Part shown: in pieces, positions 15,651-24,677 of the stretch
How the letters are laid out: the number at the start of each line of letters is the position of its first letter
Numbering within the stretch: position 1 is the stretch's first letter
Assembly: GCA_023402175.1 (NCBI GenBank)
Contig: JAEXCN010000053.1
Coordinates: 1-64,000, forward strand
Source: Pseudomonadota bacterium
GTDB taxonomy: Bacteria; Myxococcota_A; Polyangia; Polyangiales; Polyangiaceae
DNA length: 64,000 nucleotides
Reading direction: 5' to 3'
Program-made: the position numbers and the translations under genes
Notes under the pieces: model-generated
Seen by the model: only the letters and a program-made list of their open reading frames with translations
Told to the model about the DNA's origin: nothing
Database searches by the model: none

Positions 15651-16556
15651 TTACTCGGCGGCCGCAGCGGTCTTCGGAAGGAGCGGGAAGCCGAGCGCCT
15701 CGCGCTGGGCGTAATAGGCCTCTGCGACGCCCTTGGCGATGCCGCGGACGCGGCCGATGAAGCGGGCGCGCTCGGTGACGCCGATCGCGCCGCGAGCGTC
15801 GAGCACGTTGAACTGGTGCGCGGCCTTCACGACGAAGTCGTAGGCGGGAAGGACGAGCTTCTTCAGCGGGTCGTCCGAGAGCGCGAGGAGCCGCTTGGCT
15901 TCCTTCTCGTACTGATCGAACGCAGCGAAGTGCGCGGGCACGTCGGCCTGCTCGAAGTTGTACGTCGACCATTCCCACTCGGCGCGCTTCGCGATCTCGC
16001 CGTACGAGATGCCTGGCGCGTACGCGAGCTGATAGACGGTGTCGACGTCCTGCAGGTACATCGCGATGCGCTCGAGCCCGTAGGTGAGCTCACCGGAGAC
16101 CGGGCGACAGTCGATGCCGCCGACCTGCTGGAAGTAGGTGAACTGGCTGATCTCCTGACCGTCGAGCCAGACCTGCCAGCCGAGACCCCAGGCGCCGAGC
16201 GTGGGCGATTCCCAGTCGTCCTCGACGAAGCGAAGGTCGTGCTGCTTCGGGTTCGTGCCGAGGACGAGGAGCGACTCGAGGTACTGGTCCTGGATGTCGA
16301 GCGGCGAGGGCTTGAGGATGACCTGGTACTGGTGGAACTGCTGCAACCGGTTCGGGTTTTCGCCGTAGCGCCCGTCCGTCGGACGCCGTGAGGGCTCGAC
16401 GAACGCGACGTTCCAGGGCTCGGGACCGATCGCGCGGAGGAAGGTCGCCGGGTTGTAGGTACCCGCGCCGACCTCCGAGTTGTACGGCTGAACGATGAGG
16501 CAGCCGCGCTTCGCCCAGAACTCCTGCAGCGCGATGATCATCTCCTGGAAATACAT
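15651..16556 (-). CDS. glyQ: Glycyl-tRNA synthetase, alpha subunit
   Basis: 301 residues from ATG 16556 (MYFQEMIIALQEFWAKRGC), the normal length and start of GlyQ. Class II signatures are present: the N-terminal RGCLIVQPYNSEVGAGTYNPATF-type segment, VAFVEPSRRPTDGRYGENPNR, and ERIAMYLQ in motif 3. GlyQ carries the ATP/glycine active site of the heterotetrameric (alpha2beta2) enzyme; the beta subunit GlyS binds and helps charge the tRNA. glyS does not follow: the next gene on this strand is the NRDE protein, 62 bp away. Confidence 0.96.
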   Translation of the reverse strand: MYFQEMIIALQEFWAKRGCLIVQPYNSEVGAGTYNPATFLRAIGPEPWNVAFVEPSRRPTDGRYGENPNRLQQFHQYQVILKPSPLDIQDQYLESLLVLGTNPKQHDLRFVEDDWESPTLGAWGLGWQVWLDGQEISQFTYFQQVGGIDCRPVSGELTYGLERIAMYLQDVDTVYQLAYAPGISYGEIAKRAEWEWSTYNFEQADVPAHFAAFDQYEKEAKRLLALSDDPLKKLVLPAYDFVVKAAHQFNVLDARGAIGVTERARFIGRVRGIAKGVAEAYYAQREALGFPLLPKTAAAAE

Positions 16557-16680
16557 GGCCGGCTCGGTCTCCTTACTGAGGGCAGGGGGCTTTCCTTCGA
16601 TATCACGCCCGCGCCGCGTGCGAACCCCCGAGCGCAAGGCGAAGTCGCCCACGTGTGGATCAGCTCGCGCGCGGCGCGAG

Positions 16681-17331
16681 ATGAGGTATGGGAGGGGCGT
16701 GCGACGGGTCGAGCTCCTGCGGCAGGTGCATGCGGACCTCGAGGTTTGTGGGGCGTGTCCGAAGATGATCGGACCGGTCGTCCATGGGCCGCCGGTGCTC
16801 GGGCGCGTGATGCTCGTCGGGCAAGCGCCGGGGCCGCGCGAGGGGAGCTTTGGCCGGCCGTTCGCGTGGACCGCGGGGCGCACGCTCTTTCGTTGGTTCG
16901 AGGAGTCGATGAACGTCGACGAAGAGCGCTTCCGTGCGGGCGTATACATGGCGGCGGTCGCACGCTGTTTCCCCGGGAAGGCGAAGGGCGGCGGGGATCG
17001 AAAGCCGGACGCCGACGAGATCGGCCGATGCCGATCGTTCCTCGAGCGTGAGGTCGCGATCTTGAAGCCCGAGCTCGTCCTTGCCGTCGGATCGCTCGCC
17101 ATCAACGAGGTGCTCGGCGAGCATGCTTCCGGCAAGAAGCTCGACGCGCTCGTCGGCGAGACGGTGCGCGTCCCGTGGCTCGGCCACACGACGGACGTGA
17201 TCGCGCTACCTCATCCGAGCGGCGCATCGCCGTGGCACAAGATCGAGCCCGGCAAGACGCTGCTCGCGCGTGCACTCGCCCGCGTGAAGCGGCATCCCGC
17301 GATGCGCGCGACGTTTCCTTCCGTGCGCTAG
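16681..17331 (+). CDS. Uracil-DNA glycosylase family protein (family 4-like, iron-sulfur type)
   Basis: 216 residues from ATG 16681 (a GTG at 16699 is an alternative). Motif A reads GQAPGPREGSFGRPFAW and the C-terminal motif LPHPSGASPWHK has the conserved HPSG; together they mark the UDG superfamily. An N-terminal CGAC pair and a later C-x(16)-C pair (ARCFPGK...GRCRSF) fit the four Cys ligands of the 4Fe-4S cluster in family 4 enzymes. It removes uracil from DNA at the start of base-excision repair. It is divergent from glyQ. Confidence 0.85.
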   Translation: MRYGRGVRRVELLRQVHADLEVCGACPKMIGPVVHGPPVLGRVMLVGQAPGPREGSFGRPFAWTAGRTLFRWFEESMNVDEERFRAGVYMAAVARCFPGKAKGGGDRKPDADEIGRCRSFLEREVAILKPELVLAVGSLAINEVLGEHASGKKLDALVGETVRVPWLGHTTDVIALPHPSGASPWHKIEPGKTLLARALARVKRHPAMRATFPSVR

Positions 17332-17370
17332 CACGCCACTCGCTCGCGAGCCTGGGCTACAAGACGAGCC

Positions 17371-17988
17371 GTGAGGCATTTGCTCGTTGCCTTCGTCGCC
17401 GCAGCGCTCGTCTGCTTCGGCATCCGCACGGCGCAGGCCGAGCCGGTGTTCGGCCTCTCGTTCGCGATTGCGCAGGGAGAGCGCGGCGAGCGCGTCGCCG
17501 ATGATGCCTGGATCCAGAGCCAGATCGACGACGCGAATCGACTCTTCGGCCCGCTCGGGACACGCTTCCGCTGGACGATCGAGAAATCCCTCGCCGAGCC
17601 GCACGGCGAGATCCACACGCGACGCGATCGCGATGCGCTCACTCCACTCACCGAGCGCGACGTCATCGACGTGTTCCTCGTGCGTGCCCTCGAGGACGTC
17701 GACGAGCCCGGTCGCATGCGGATGGGCGTCTGCTGGACCGGGCGCGGCGGAAAGCGCTTCATCGTCTTGTCGCGCACCGCGCGTCCGACCGTGCTCGCCC
17801 ACGAGCTCGGGCACTTCTTCGGCAACCGGCAGCACAGCACCGTCGTGAACAACCTGATGAGCTACTCGCGGGACGGAGGACCGGTGTTCTTCGACGAGCC
17901 GCAGATCACGACCATCAAGACCTTCACCACGCGCTTCCTCGAGACCGGGCGCCTCGTCGACGTCGGGCCGCCGCGCCGGCTCCGGTAA
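17371..17988 (+). CDS. Secreted zinc metalloprotease (metzincin-like HExxHxxGxxH)
   Basis: 205 residues from GTG 17371. A signal peptide ends near AQA-E (residue 23). The zinc site HELGHFFGNRQH (His144, Glu145, His148, His154) is the extended metzincin motif, and NNLMSYSR downstream supplies a Met-turn-like segment as in metzincins. No propeptide cysteine switch was recognised. Predicted to be an exported peptidase, periplasmic or extracellular. The convergent neighbour is the giant histidine kinase. Confidence 0.8.
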   Translation: MRHLLVAFVAAALVCFGIRTAQAEPVFGLSFAIAQGERGERVADDAWIQSQIDDANRLFGPLGTRFRWTIEKSLAEPHGEIHTRRDRDALTPLTERDVIDVFLVRALEDVDEPGRMRMGVCWTGRGGKRFIVLSRTARPTVLAHELGHFFGNRQHSTVVNNLMSYSRDGGPVFFDEPQITTIKTFTTRFLETGRLVDVGPPRRLR

Positions 17989-18011
17989 TCACTCGTGCGC
18001 GTGCGCGCCGC

Positions 18012-21000
18012 TCAGGAGGCGTCCTCCTTCGCGAGCGGCAGCGTCACGATGAACTTCGAGCCGCTGCCCTCCTCGCTCTCGACGGCGATCGTTCCGCCGT
18101 GGGCCTCGACGATCGTCCTCGTGATGTGCAACCCGAGACCGAGGCCGCCGTAATGGCGTGGCGACACGAGCCGCGTGAACGGCTCGAAGATGCGCGACCG
18201 TCGGTCGGCCGGCATGCCGATGCCATGGTCGGCGACCGAAAGGCGCGCCTGGTCTCCCTGCCTGACGGCGTCGACCGTGATGGGCTTGCCTCGCCCGAAC
18301 TTGATCGCGTTCGTCAGGAGGTTCGTGACGATCTGCTCGAGGCGGAGCGGATCCCAGAAGCCGATGAGCGGCTCGGGCGCATGCACGACGAGCTCGCTGC
18401 CGGCGCGCGACAGCTCGGTCGCGAGGAGCGAGGCGACGTCGTTGATCACGTTGCGGAGGTCGACGCGCGCGGGCGAGAGCACGAGCTTGCCCGACCGGAT
18501 GCGCGAGATGTCGAGGAGCATGTCGACGAGTGACACGATGCGCTGCACTTGACGCCTGGCGATGTTCGCCGAGCGCCGCACGCGCTCGGCGTTGATCGGC
18601 TCGACGAGAAATGTGCTCAGGCTCTCGACGGCGAGCGAGAGGCTCGCGAGCGGGGTCCTGAGCTCGTGCGACGCGATCGAGAGGAACTCGTCGCGGAGCT
18701 GCACGGCCTCCTCGGCCTCGGCACGCGCCCGCCGTTCCTCGGCGAGGAGGCGGATCCGTTCCTCGGCCGCCCGTTCGATCTGCGTGACGTCGCGGAAGCT
18801 CCAGACGCGACCGACGATCCGATCCGCTACCCGTTGTGGAATCGAGTAGCGCTCGAACACGCGCCCGTCCTTGAACCTCAGCGTGTCGGACGTCTCCGTC
18901 TCGACCCCGGCGTAGACCCCCTCGATCGTCGAGCGGAAAGCGTTCGGATCGACGAGCTGGTCGAGGACGTAGTCGATCGACTTCCGCTCGTTGCCCGTGA
19001 GGAGCAGCTCCTCGGGAAGTTGCCACATCGACGCGAAGCGGCGGTTGTAGCGAACGATCTTTCCAGCGTTGTCGATGACGAGGATGCCATCGGCCGTCGA
19101 TTCCAGCGTCGCCTCGACGAGTGACAGCGATTGCCGAAGCTCCTCGTCGGCGCGCTTGCGCGCGGTCACGTCGGCCGAGATACCGCACACGGCCCAGGGC
19201 TTGTCGTCGTCGTCGCAGAGCGGGAACTTGATCGAGAGATACGAGTGCAGTCCGTCGTCGAGGGCCACCACCTCGTCCCACTCGTTCGCGCGATTTTCGA
19301 GCAGCGTACTTCGGTCACGCTCTTGCAGCTGCGCGGCCGATTCGCTCGGGAAGAGATCGTAGTCGGTCTTGCCGAGGAACTCCGCCCGGTCGAGATGGAA
19401 CGCCTGCTCGAACATGCGGTTCATCAGGACGTAGCGGCCCTCACGGTCCTTGATGAAGACGAGGAGCGGCGTCGCATCGAGGATCGCGTCGAAGAGCTTC
19501 GTCTTCTTCGCGAGATCGGCCTCTGCCTGGCATCGCTCGTAGTTCTCCCGTTCCAGCTTCGAATACAGGTCCGCGTTCTCGAGCGAAACCGCGGCCTGCG
19601 CGGCGATGCAATCGAGCACGGCGAGGCGGTCGGGCGAGAACGTGCCGGGGGCGACGTCGTTCTCGAGGTACAGGAGAGCCATTACCCGGTCCTCGCGGAC
19701 GATGGGTATGCACACCGCAGAGCGGATTCTCGCCTTGTCGAAGTAGGGATCGAACGCGCATCGGTTCTCGATCGCCGCATCGGCGATCACGACCGGCTTC
19801 TTGAGACGCATCACCCCACGACAGAGCGCGAGTGGGATTCGATTCGGATCGGCTGGAGTGTCGACCTCTCCGAATGCCTCACCGCCCTCGCCACTCGTGC
19901 ATGCGACGCAGACCGACTGATCCGGTCCGACCTTCAACAGGCAGCCGCGGCGCGCACGAGCGTGCCCCACGGCGATCTCGACGAGACGGGCGTGCAGCTC
20001 CGGAAGCCGAAGCGTGCTCGAGATTGCCTGTTGAGCCTTGATGATCGACGCGAGGTCCTCGTTGGACACCCGCGGCTTGGTGATGTGAGGGAACTCCCTC
20101 GCGAGCGCCGCTGCCTTGTCGGCGGCGCCCCAGGCCTCGTAACAAGCGTGAGCCTGCGCGAAATACGCATGCGCAACGGTGTGCACCCGGCGAACGCGAT
20201 GAAAGCGCGCGGCGATCTCGTTGGCAAAAGCCTCGATGTGGATCTGACCCGCAGCGCGTGCAGCGCCGATGGCGAGCTCGTAGCCATGCTCGGCGGCGAG
20301 GTCGTCACCCATGAGCCGCGCGATCTCCGCGGACACGAGCGCGGCTCGTGCGCCGAAGTTCGACGGAGCCTGCGCTGCGAGGCCCTGGAGGAAGTCGCGA
20401 TGACGGCGTAGCGCGACAAGCTGCGGTTCGAGACGTTTTCCTTGGGCGATCGCCGCGCGAGAGAGCGCCGCGTAGAAGTGGAGCTCCGGCACCTCGAGGA
20501 AGCTGAGGACGGCGTCGGCCAGCGCTTCGCCATGCTCTGCGGCCGCGACGGCACCCTCGTAGTCGCCCAGGACGAAGCGCGCGACGACGTCGTGCTCGAT
20601 GTAGTGGAAGCGTGCCAGGGTCGGGACCGAGCCCTCGAGCGCTACGTCGAGCCGCGAGCCGCCACCCGGGAGGCCGCGGAGCTGCTGGAACAGTCGACCC
20701 ATGCTGTCGATCTGATCGCGCACGACGGAGTATTCAGCGCGATCGGCGAAGCGCTCTGCCTCCTGCGCGGCAGCGTCGAGGTCGGGGAGCGGGTCGCCTG
20801 CAAAGAAGCGAAAGTGGACCTCGTGCCTCGCCAGATAGCAGGCGAAGCTCTGGTCGCCGACAGCGCGCGCGATCTCGAAGTCCTTCCGGAGCAGCTCCAG
20901 ACAGCTGCGTATCGGCATCGAGACGTAGCTGAGGAGCGCGACGAACACGACGCTCGCGCGCGGCAGTTGGGAGGCGTTCTCCTCGCGCGAGGCCAGGGCG

Positions 21001-23840
21001 TATGCCGCTTGCCCGATGCGGAAAGCGTCCGTGTACCGACCGTCCTTCGCGAGATGAACGCCGAGGGTGGCGTACGCGATCGGTGAGCTGCGCGCGTTGC
21101 CATGCGCGAGCGAGCGCTCGACGGCGACAGCGGCCGCGAGCCACACGAGGTTCCAGTCGACCATGATCGCCGGAGCGATCAGTGACGAGATCAGGTCGCA
21201 CGTCGCGCGGAGCTCCGGATCGGTCGTGGCGGGCAGGTCCACGATGTTCGAAGGGCCCATCGCGAGGAGGCGCTCGATCACGGAGCTCGTGGCCGCAACG
21301 GCGGCCTCGTCCGTTGGATGCGCGGGGAGGTCGATGCCGAGCGCGCGCAGTCCGGTCAGACACTCCGTCGCGCCTTCTTCGAAGGAGCCGCGCACGAGCT
21401 CGACCTCGGCGAGGAGCGCATGAACGGAAGCCTCCTCTCCACCAGTTCGCGCGCGCGCGAGCATCGTCCTTCCGAGCTGGCGTGCGGAAGCGAGCTCGCC
21501 GATGACGAACCGGCTCCTTGCGAGCGCGTAATGAAGCGCGTACGCGAGGTCGTGCTGCGTCTCCCAGTGCTCTTCCGAGAGCAGCTGCACGCCCTTCGAG
21601 AGGAAATGCGCCGCGGATCGGAAGTGCGTCGCGCGCTGCGCCCGCTGCCCGGCCCGGAGCTCGAGCTGAGCGATGCGCACGCGTTCCTCGGGATCGTCGA
21701 GGAACGAAGACGCGAGCTCGAACTGACACACGAGCTCGAAGGCACGCTCTTCGAGCTGATCTTCGGGCATGCGTGAGAGCAATGCGCGGGCGACCTGCAG
21801 GTGGACGACGCCGCGTTTGTCGCCGAGGCGCTCGTAGGCAGTCTGCTGAATCCGATCGTGGAGGAATCGCACGCGACCGTCCGTGCGCGCGATGAGGCGC
21901 GCCTCGAATGCTTCGCAGAGTCGCTCGAGCGCCTCGTTCTCCGAGCACTCGAGGATCATCGCCAGCGTCGCGAGATCGGCGTTGGTGCCATAGGCCGCAA
22001 ACGAGCCGAGAGCGCGCTGGGTCGGCGGCGAGAGCGCGTTGATGTTCGCTGCGATGAGCTCTGCGACGTCGTCGGTATACGGCTCGGCGCGCAGCGCTTC
22101 GACGTCCCAGTCCCATTTGCGAGCTTCGGCATCCCACCGGAGACGGTTCTCCGTGCGGAGCGACTCGAGGAAGCGGGCGACGAAGAGCGGGTTGTTGCCC
22201 GTGCGATCGGACACGTGCTTCGCGAGCGGCTCGGCGTCGGCGCGCGGGACGCGCAACGTGTCGGCGATCCACGAGCTCAGGGCGTCGTTGGTCAACGGCT
22301 CGATGCGGATCGCGGTGACGGAAGCGCGCGCTTCGCGCATGCGTGCGATCGCCCGCGTGAGCGGGGGCTCGGGAGCGACATCGGTGCTGCGATAGACGCC
22401 GATGACCAAGAGCGGCGCGCTCTGCCGGGCCGTTGCCCAGTGGACCAACGTTTCGAGCGTGGTCGCGTCCGCCCACTGGAGGTCGTCGAGAACGAGCATG
22501 ACTGGGCGCTTGGGCGTCGAGAACACGCCGATGAGCTGATCGAGCGCGAGGAAGAACCGCTCCTTCGACTTCGGGACTGGCACGTCGTCAGATGGCGCCC
22601 TCGAGCCGACCATGCGCGCGAGGCTCGGCAGGAGCGTTGCCAAGAGCGGCAGGTTGACGCCGAGCGCCTCCTGGAATTTCGCCAGCATCGTCTCGGGCGA
22701 TTCGGACGAAGACTCGAGCGCAGCGCGGAGCGTGCCGTCGAGAGCCTCGAGCAGCGGCGCCGCGGGGATTGTCGCGTTCGCCGGCTGACAGGCGCCGAAC
22801 GCGAACGTCCCGCACGCTCCGGACGTGGTGGCCTGCCGGAGGGCCTCCCGCACGACGGACGTCTTGCCGATGCCGACCGGACCCGAGACGAGCACCGTCT
22901 CGACACGCGACTTCGTCCGAACGCGCTCGAGCACGGTGTGAATGAGCCGGATCTGTTCGCGCCTGCCGTAGACGCGCTCGACGAGGCGGAGCCGAGGAGG
23001 GGCATCCTCGAGCCCGAGTGCGAATTCGTCGATGGTGCCAGTCTTACGCCACGAAGCGAAGCATCGCTCGAGATCACGGCGGAGCCCGCTTGCGCTCTGG
23101 TACCGGCTCTCCGGAGGCTTCGCCAAAAGCTTGGCGACGATCCTCTCGAGCATCGACGGCACATCGCGGACGAACGTCGATACCGGGGGCGGCACCAGCG
23201 CGCCGTGGGCGTGAGACCATCCGAAGATGTCTTTCGCCTCGAACGGGCGCCGCCCCGCGATCATCTCGAAGAAGAGCACGCCGGTCGAATAGAGGTCGGA
23301 CCGCTGGTCGACGGACAGCGCGAGCTGTCGCGCTTGCTCGGGAGACAGGTACGGCCACGCGGACGCAGGACGTTTCGTCCGAGACGGCGTGATGCTCGAG
23401 TCGGTCTGGCCGAACCCCAGCAGCTCCACGCGTTCGTCGTCGAGCACGAGGATATCGGTGGGGTGGAGATCGCCGTGGACGAGGTGGCGTTCGTGAAGCT
23501 TCTCGACTGCCTCGACGAGAGCGAGCGCGATCGGAAAGAAGCGCGCGAGGCCGAGCGGCGAGCCGAGGAGTTGAGCGAGCGAGATGCCGCCGTCGTCGCG
23601 TAGGAGGAGCGTCGGACGACCATCGAGGGTCATCACGTGCTCGGGCTGCGCCGCCACGTCCGTGCCTGCGGCCTTCGCCGCCTCGGCTTCTCGTCGAAGC
23701 GTCTCGTACTCCGCTGTCGACGGCCTCTCTGCCTTCAGCGTTTTGGCGAGCACGGCGCGCCCGTCGTGCATGTGCGCGCGATAGAGCGCGACGTCACTGT
23801 CCTCGCAGAGGACCTCGTCGAGCGTCGGCGTGGAGATCAC
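18012..23840 (-). CDS. Giant kinase-like / AAA ATPase / GAF / PAS / histidine kinase protein
   Basis: 1942 residues from GTG 23840. In order: a Ser/Thr kinase-like domain (about 1-270); an AAA_16/NACHT-like ATPase with Walker A GPVGIGKTS (Lys326) and LVLDDLQWAD as Walker B; about 650 residues of TPR-like helices; a GAF domain (about 1310-1460); two PAS domains; HisKA with His1725 in SHELRTPLASL; HATPase with NLLTNAIKFG and GLGLGLHI. The kinase domain keeps Asp in HGDLHPTD but has GFG in place of DFG and Asp where the metal-binding Asn should be, so it may be inactive or a binding module. The architecture matches the 'trifunctional kinase/ATPase/sensor histidine kinase' proteins of cyanobacteria and myxobacteria. 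No cognate regulator is adjacent. Confidence 0.93.
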   Translation of the reverse strand: MISTPTLDEVLCEDSDVALYRAHMHDGRAVLAKTLKAERPSTAEYETLRREAEAAKAAGTDVAAQPEHVMTLDGRPTLLLRDDGGISLAQLLGSPLGLARFFPIALALVEAVEKLHERHLVHGDLHPTDILVLDDERVELLGFGQTDSSITPSRTKRPASAWPYLSPEQARQLALSVDQRSDLYSTGVLFFEMIAGRRPFEAKDIFGWSHAHGALVPPPVSTFVRDVPSMLERIVAKLLAKPPESRYQSASGLRRDLERCFASWRKTGTIDEFALGLEDAPPRLRLVERVYGRREQIRLIHTVLERVRTKSRVETVLVSGPVGIGKTSVVREALRQATTSGACGTFAFGACQPANATIPAAPLLEALDGTLRAALESSSESPETMLAKFQEALGVNLPLLATLLPSLARMVGSRAPSDDVPVPKSKERFFLALDQLIGVFSTPKRPVMLVLDDLQWADATTLETLVHWATARQSAPLLVIGVYRSTDVAPEPPLTRAIARMREARASVTAIRIEPLTNDALSSWIADTLRVPRADAEPLAKHVSDRTGNNPLFVARFLESLRTENRLRWDAEARKWDWDVEALRAEPYTDDVAELIAANINALSPPTQRALGSFAAYGTNADLATLAMILECSENEALERLCEAFEARLIARTDGRVRFLHDRIQQTAYERLGDKRGVVHLQVARALLSRMPEDQLEERAFELVCQFELASSFLDDPEERVRIAQLELRAGQRAQRATHFRSAAHFLSKGVQLLSEEHWETQHDLAYALHYALARSRFVIGELASARQLGRTMLARARTGGEEASVHALLAEVELVRGSFEEGATECLTGLRALGIDLPAHPTDEAAVAATSSVIERLLAMGPSNIVDLPATTDPELRATCDLISSLIAPAIMVDWNLVWLAAAVAVERSLAHGNARSSPIAYATLGVHLAKDGRYTDAFRIGQAAYALASREENASQLPRASVVFVALLSYVSMPIRSCLELLRKDFEIARAVGDQSFACYLARHEVHFRFFAGDPLPDLDAAAQEAERFADRAEYSVVRDQIDSMGRLFQQLRGLPGGGSRLDVALEGSVPTLARFHYIEHDVVARFVLGDYEGAVAAAEHGEALADAVLSFLEVPELHFYAALSRAAIAQGKRLEPQLVALRRHRDFLQGLAAQAPSNFGARAALVSAEIARLMGDDLAAEHGYELAIGAARAAGQIHIEAFANEIAARFHRVRRVHTVAHAYFAQAHACYEAWGAADKAAALAREFPHITKPRVSNEDLASIIKAQQAISSTLRLPELHARLVEIAVGHARARRGCLLKVGPDQSVCVACTSGEGGEAFGEVDTPADPNRIPLALCRGVMRLKKPVVIADAAIENRCAFDPYFDKARIRSAVCIPIVREDRVMALLYLENDVAPGTFSPDRLAVLDCIAAQAAVSLENADLYSKLERENYERCQAEADLAKKTKLFDAILDATPLLVFIKDREGRYVLMNRMFEQAFHLDRAEFLGKTDYDLFPSESAAQLQERDRSTLLENRANEWDEVVALDDGLHSYLSIKFPLCDDDDKPWAVCGISADVTARKRADEELRQSLSLVEATLESTADGILVIDNAGKIVRYNRRFASMWQLPEELLLTGNERKSIDYVLDQLVDPNAFRSTIEGVYAGVETETSDTLRFKDGRVFERYSIPQRVADRIVGRVWSFRDVTQIERAAEERIRLLAEERRARAEAEEAVQLRDEFLSIASHELRTPLASLSLAVESLSTFLVEPINAERVRRSANIARRQVQRIVSLVDMLLDISRIRSGKLVLSPARVDLRNVINDVASLLATELSRAGSELVVHAPEPLIGFWDPLRLEQIVTNLLTNAIKFGRGKPITVDAVRQGDQARLSVADHGIGMPADRRSRIFEPFTRLVSPRHYGGLGLGLHITRTIVEAHGGTIAVESEEGSGSKFIVTLPLAKEDAS

Positions 23841-23862
23841 ACGCCGAACCTAGGCCGGAAGG

Positions 23863-23872
23863 GAAACGTTTC
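23863..23872. promoter_or_regulatory. Perfect 10-bp palindrome upstream of the giant kinase gene
   Basis: GAAACGTTTC, a perfect palindrome 23 bp upstream of the giant kinase start in the 228-bp divergent region shared with the ECF sigma gene. Its position suits an operator, but no known regulator was matched. Confidence 0.2.
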
Positions 23873-24036
23873 AATGGGATCAGAGGCGCGAGCGACGACG
23901 GGGCCGCGGCAACTCGTGCCGCTCGTCCGAGCCGAGCTGGATGCGCGGCGCCGCCGAGCTCGGATGGACGCTCGGGCTCGGAAAGAAAGGAAAGAAAAGG
24001 AAATCTCGCCGGCGAGCGCCCGCGAACGAATTCCGG

Positions 24037-24062
24037 GGAACCTTTCCGTCCGCTCGTCGTGA
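24037..24062 (+). promoter_or_regulatory. Possible ECF-type promoter of the sigma factor gene
   Basis: GGAACC at 24037-24042 resembles the -35 element recognised by many ECF sigma factors; CGTGA at 24058-24062, 15 nt later, is a plausible -10. It would place the transcription start at or within a few bases of the GTG at 24069, implying a leaderless message or a later start (ATG 24087). This fits the autoregulation usual for ECF genes. Confidence 0.3.
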
Positions 24063-24068
24063 CATCGG

Positions 24069-24677
24069 GTGATGATGGCCGTGGCGATGAGCGGCGCTGC
24101 TTTTCCCAAGGCTCGCGGTAGCACTCCCGCGCCGCTGGATCCTGCGCTCCTCGTTCGTTGCCGCGCGCAGGATCCGATGGCGTTCCGCGCCTTCGTGGTC
24201 CGCTACGAGAAGATGGTCTTCGCGCTCTTGTCGCGGATGCTCGGGCACCGACCCGAGATCGAAGATCTCGCGCAGGAGACATTCGTTCGGGCGTATCGCG
24301 CATTCCCGGGGTTCGATCTCGAAGGGCCCGCAAAGGTCTCGACGTGGCTGCTCACGATCGCGACGCGTCTCGCGCTCGATTCCCGAAAGGCACGGCGGTT
24401 CGACGTTCGCGAGATCCATGAAGGCGCCGACGCAACGACCGGCTCGACGCCGGAGATATCGCTCGAGCGGCGACAGCTCGGTCGAGCGATCGCCGAAGCC
24501 GCTTCGAAGCTGCCCGACGACCAGCGCGCTGCGCTGCTGCTCGCAGAGCTGCACGGCCTGTCGATCGCCGAGATCGCGAACGCGCTCGAGGTGCCGGAGA
24601 ACACCGCAAAGACGAGGCTCTTCCGGGCACGGGAGAAGATGCGCGCCCTGCTCGAGACCGAGTGGAGGATGAAGTGA
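24069..24677 (+). CDS. ECF-type RNA polymerase sigma factor
   Basis: Up to 202 residues; the start is uncertain (GTG 24069, or ATG 24072, 24075, 24087). Region sigma2 (about 30-100: AFRAFVVRYEKMVFALLSR, then IEDLAQETFVRAYRAF, the -10 recognition helix) and region sigma4 (about 135-195: LPDDQRAALLLAELHGLS, EIANALEVPENTAKTRLFRA, the -35 recognition helix) are intact, with no sigma3. It would redirect RNA polymerase to a small regulon. It overlaps the FecR-type gene by 4 nt, the typical arrangement with an anti-sigma or sensor partner. Confidence 0.93.
   Translation: MMMAVAMSGAAFPKARGSTPAPLDPALLVRCRAQDPMAFRAFVVRYEKMVFALLSRMLGHRPEIEDLAQETFVRAYRAFPGFDLEGPAKVSTWLLTIATRLALDSRKARRFDVREIHEGADATTGSTPEISLERRQLGRAIAEAASKLPDDQRAALLLAELHGLSIAEIANALEVPENTAKTRLFRAREKMRALLETEWRMK

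Noticed and set aside
21801..23603. A 600-codon plus-strand frame opposite the giant kinase gene
   Set aside because: Antisense shadow; no start signal or recognisable motif, and the minus strand carries an intact conserved multidomain protein.
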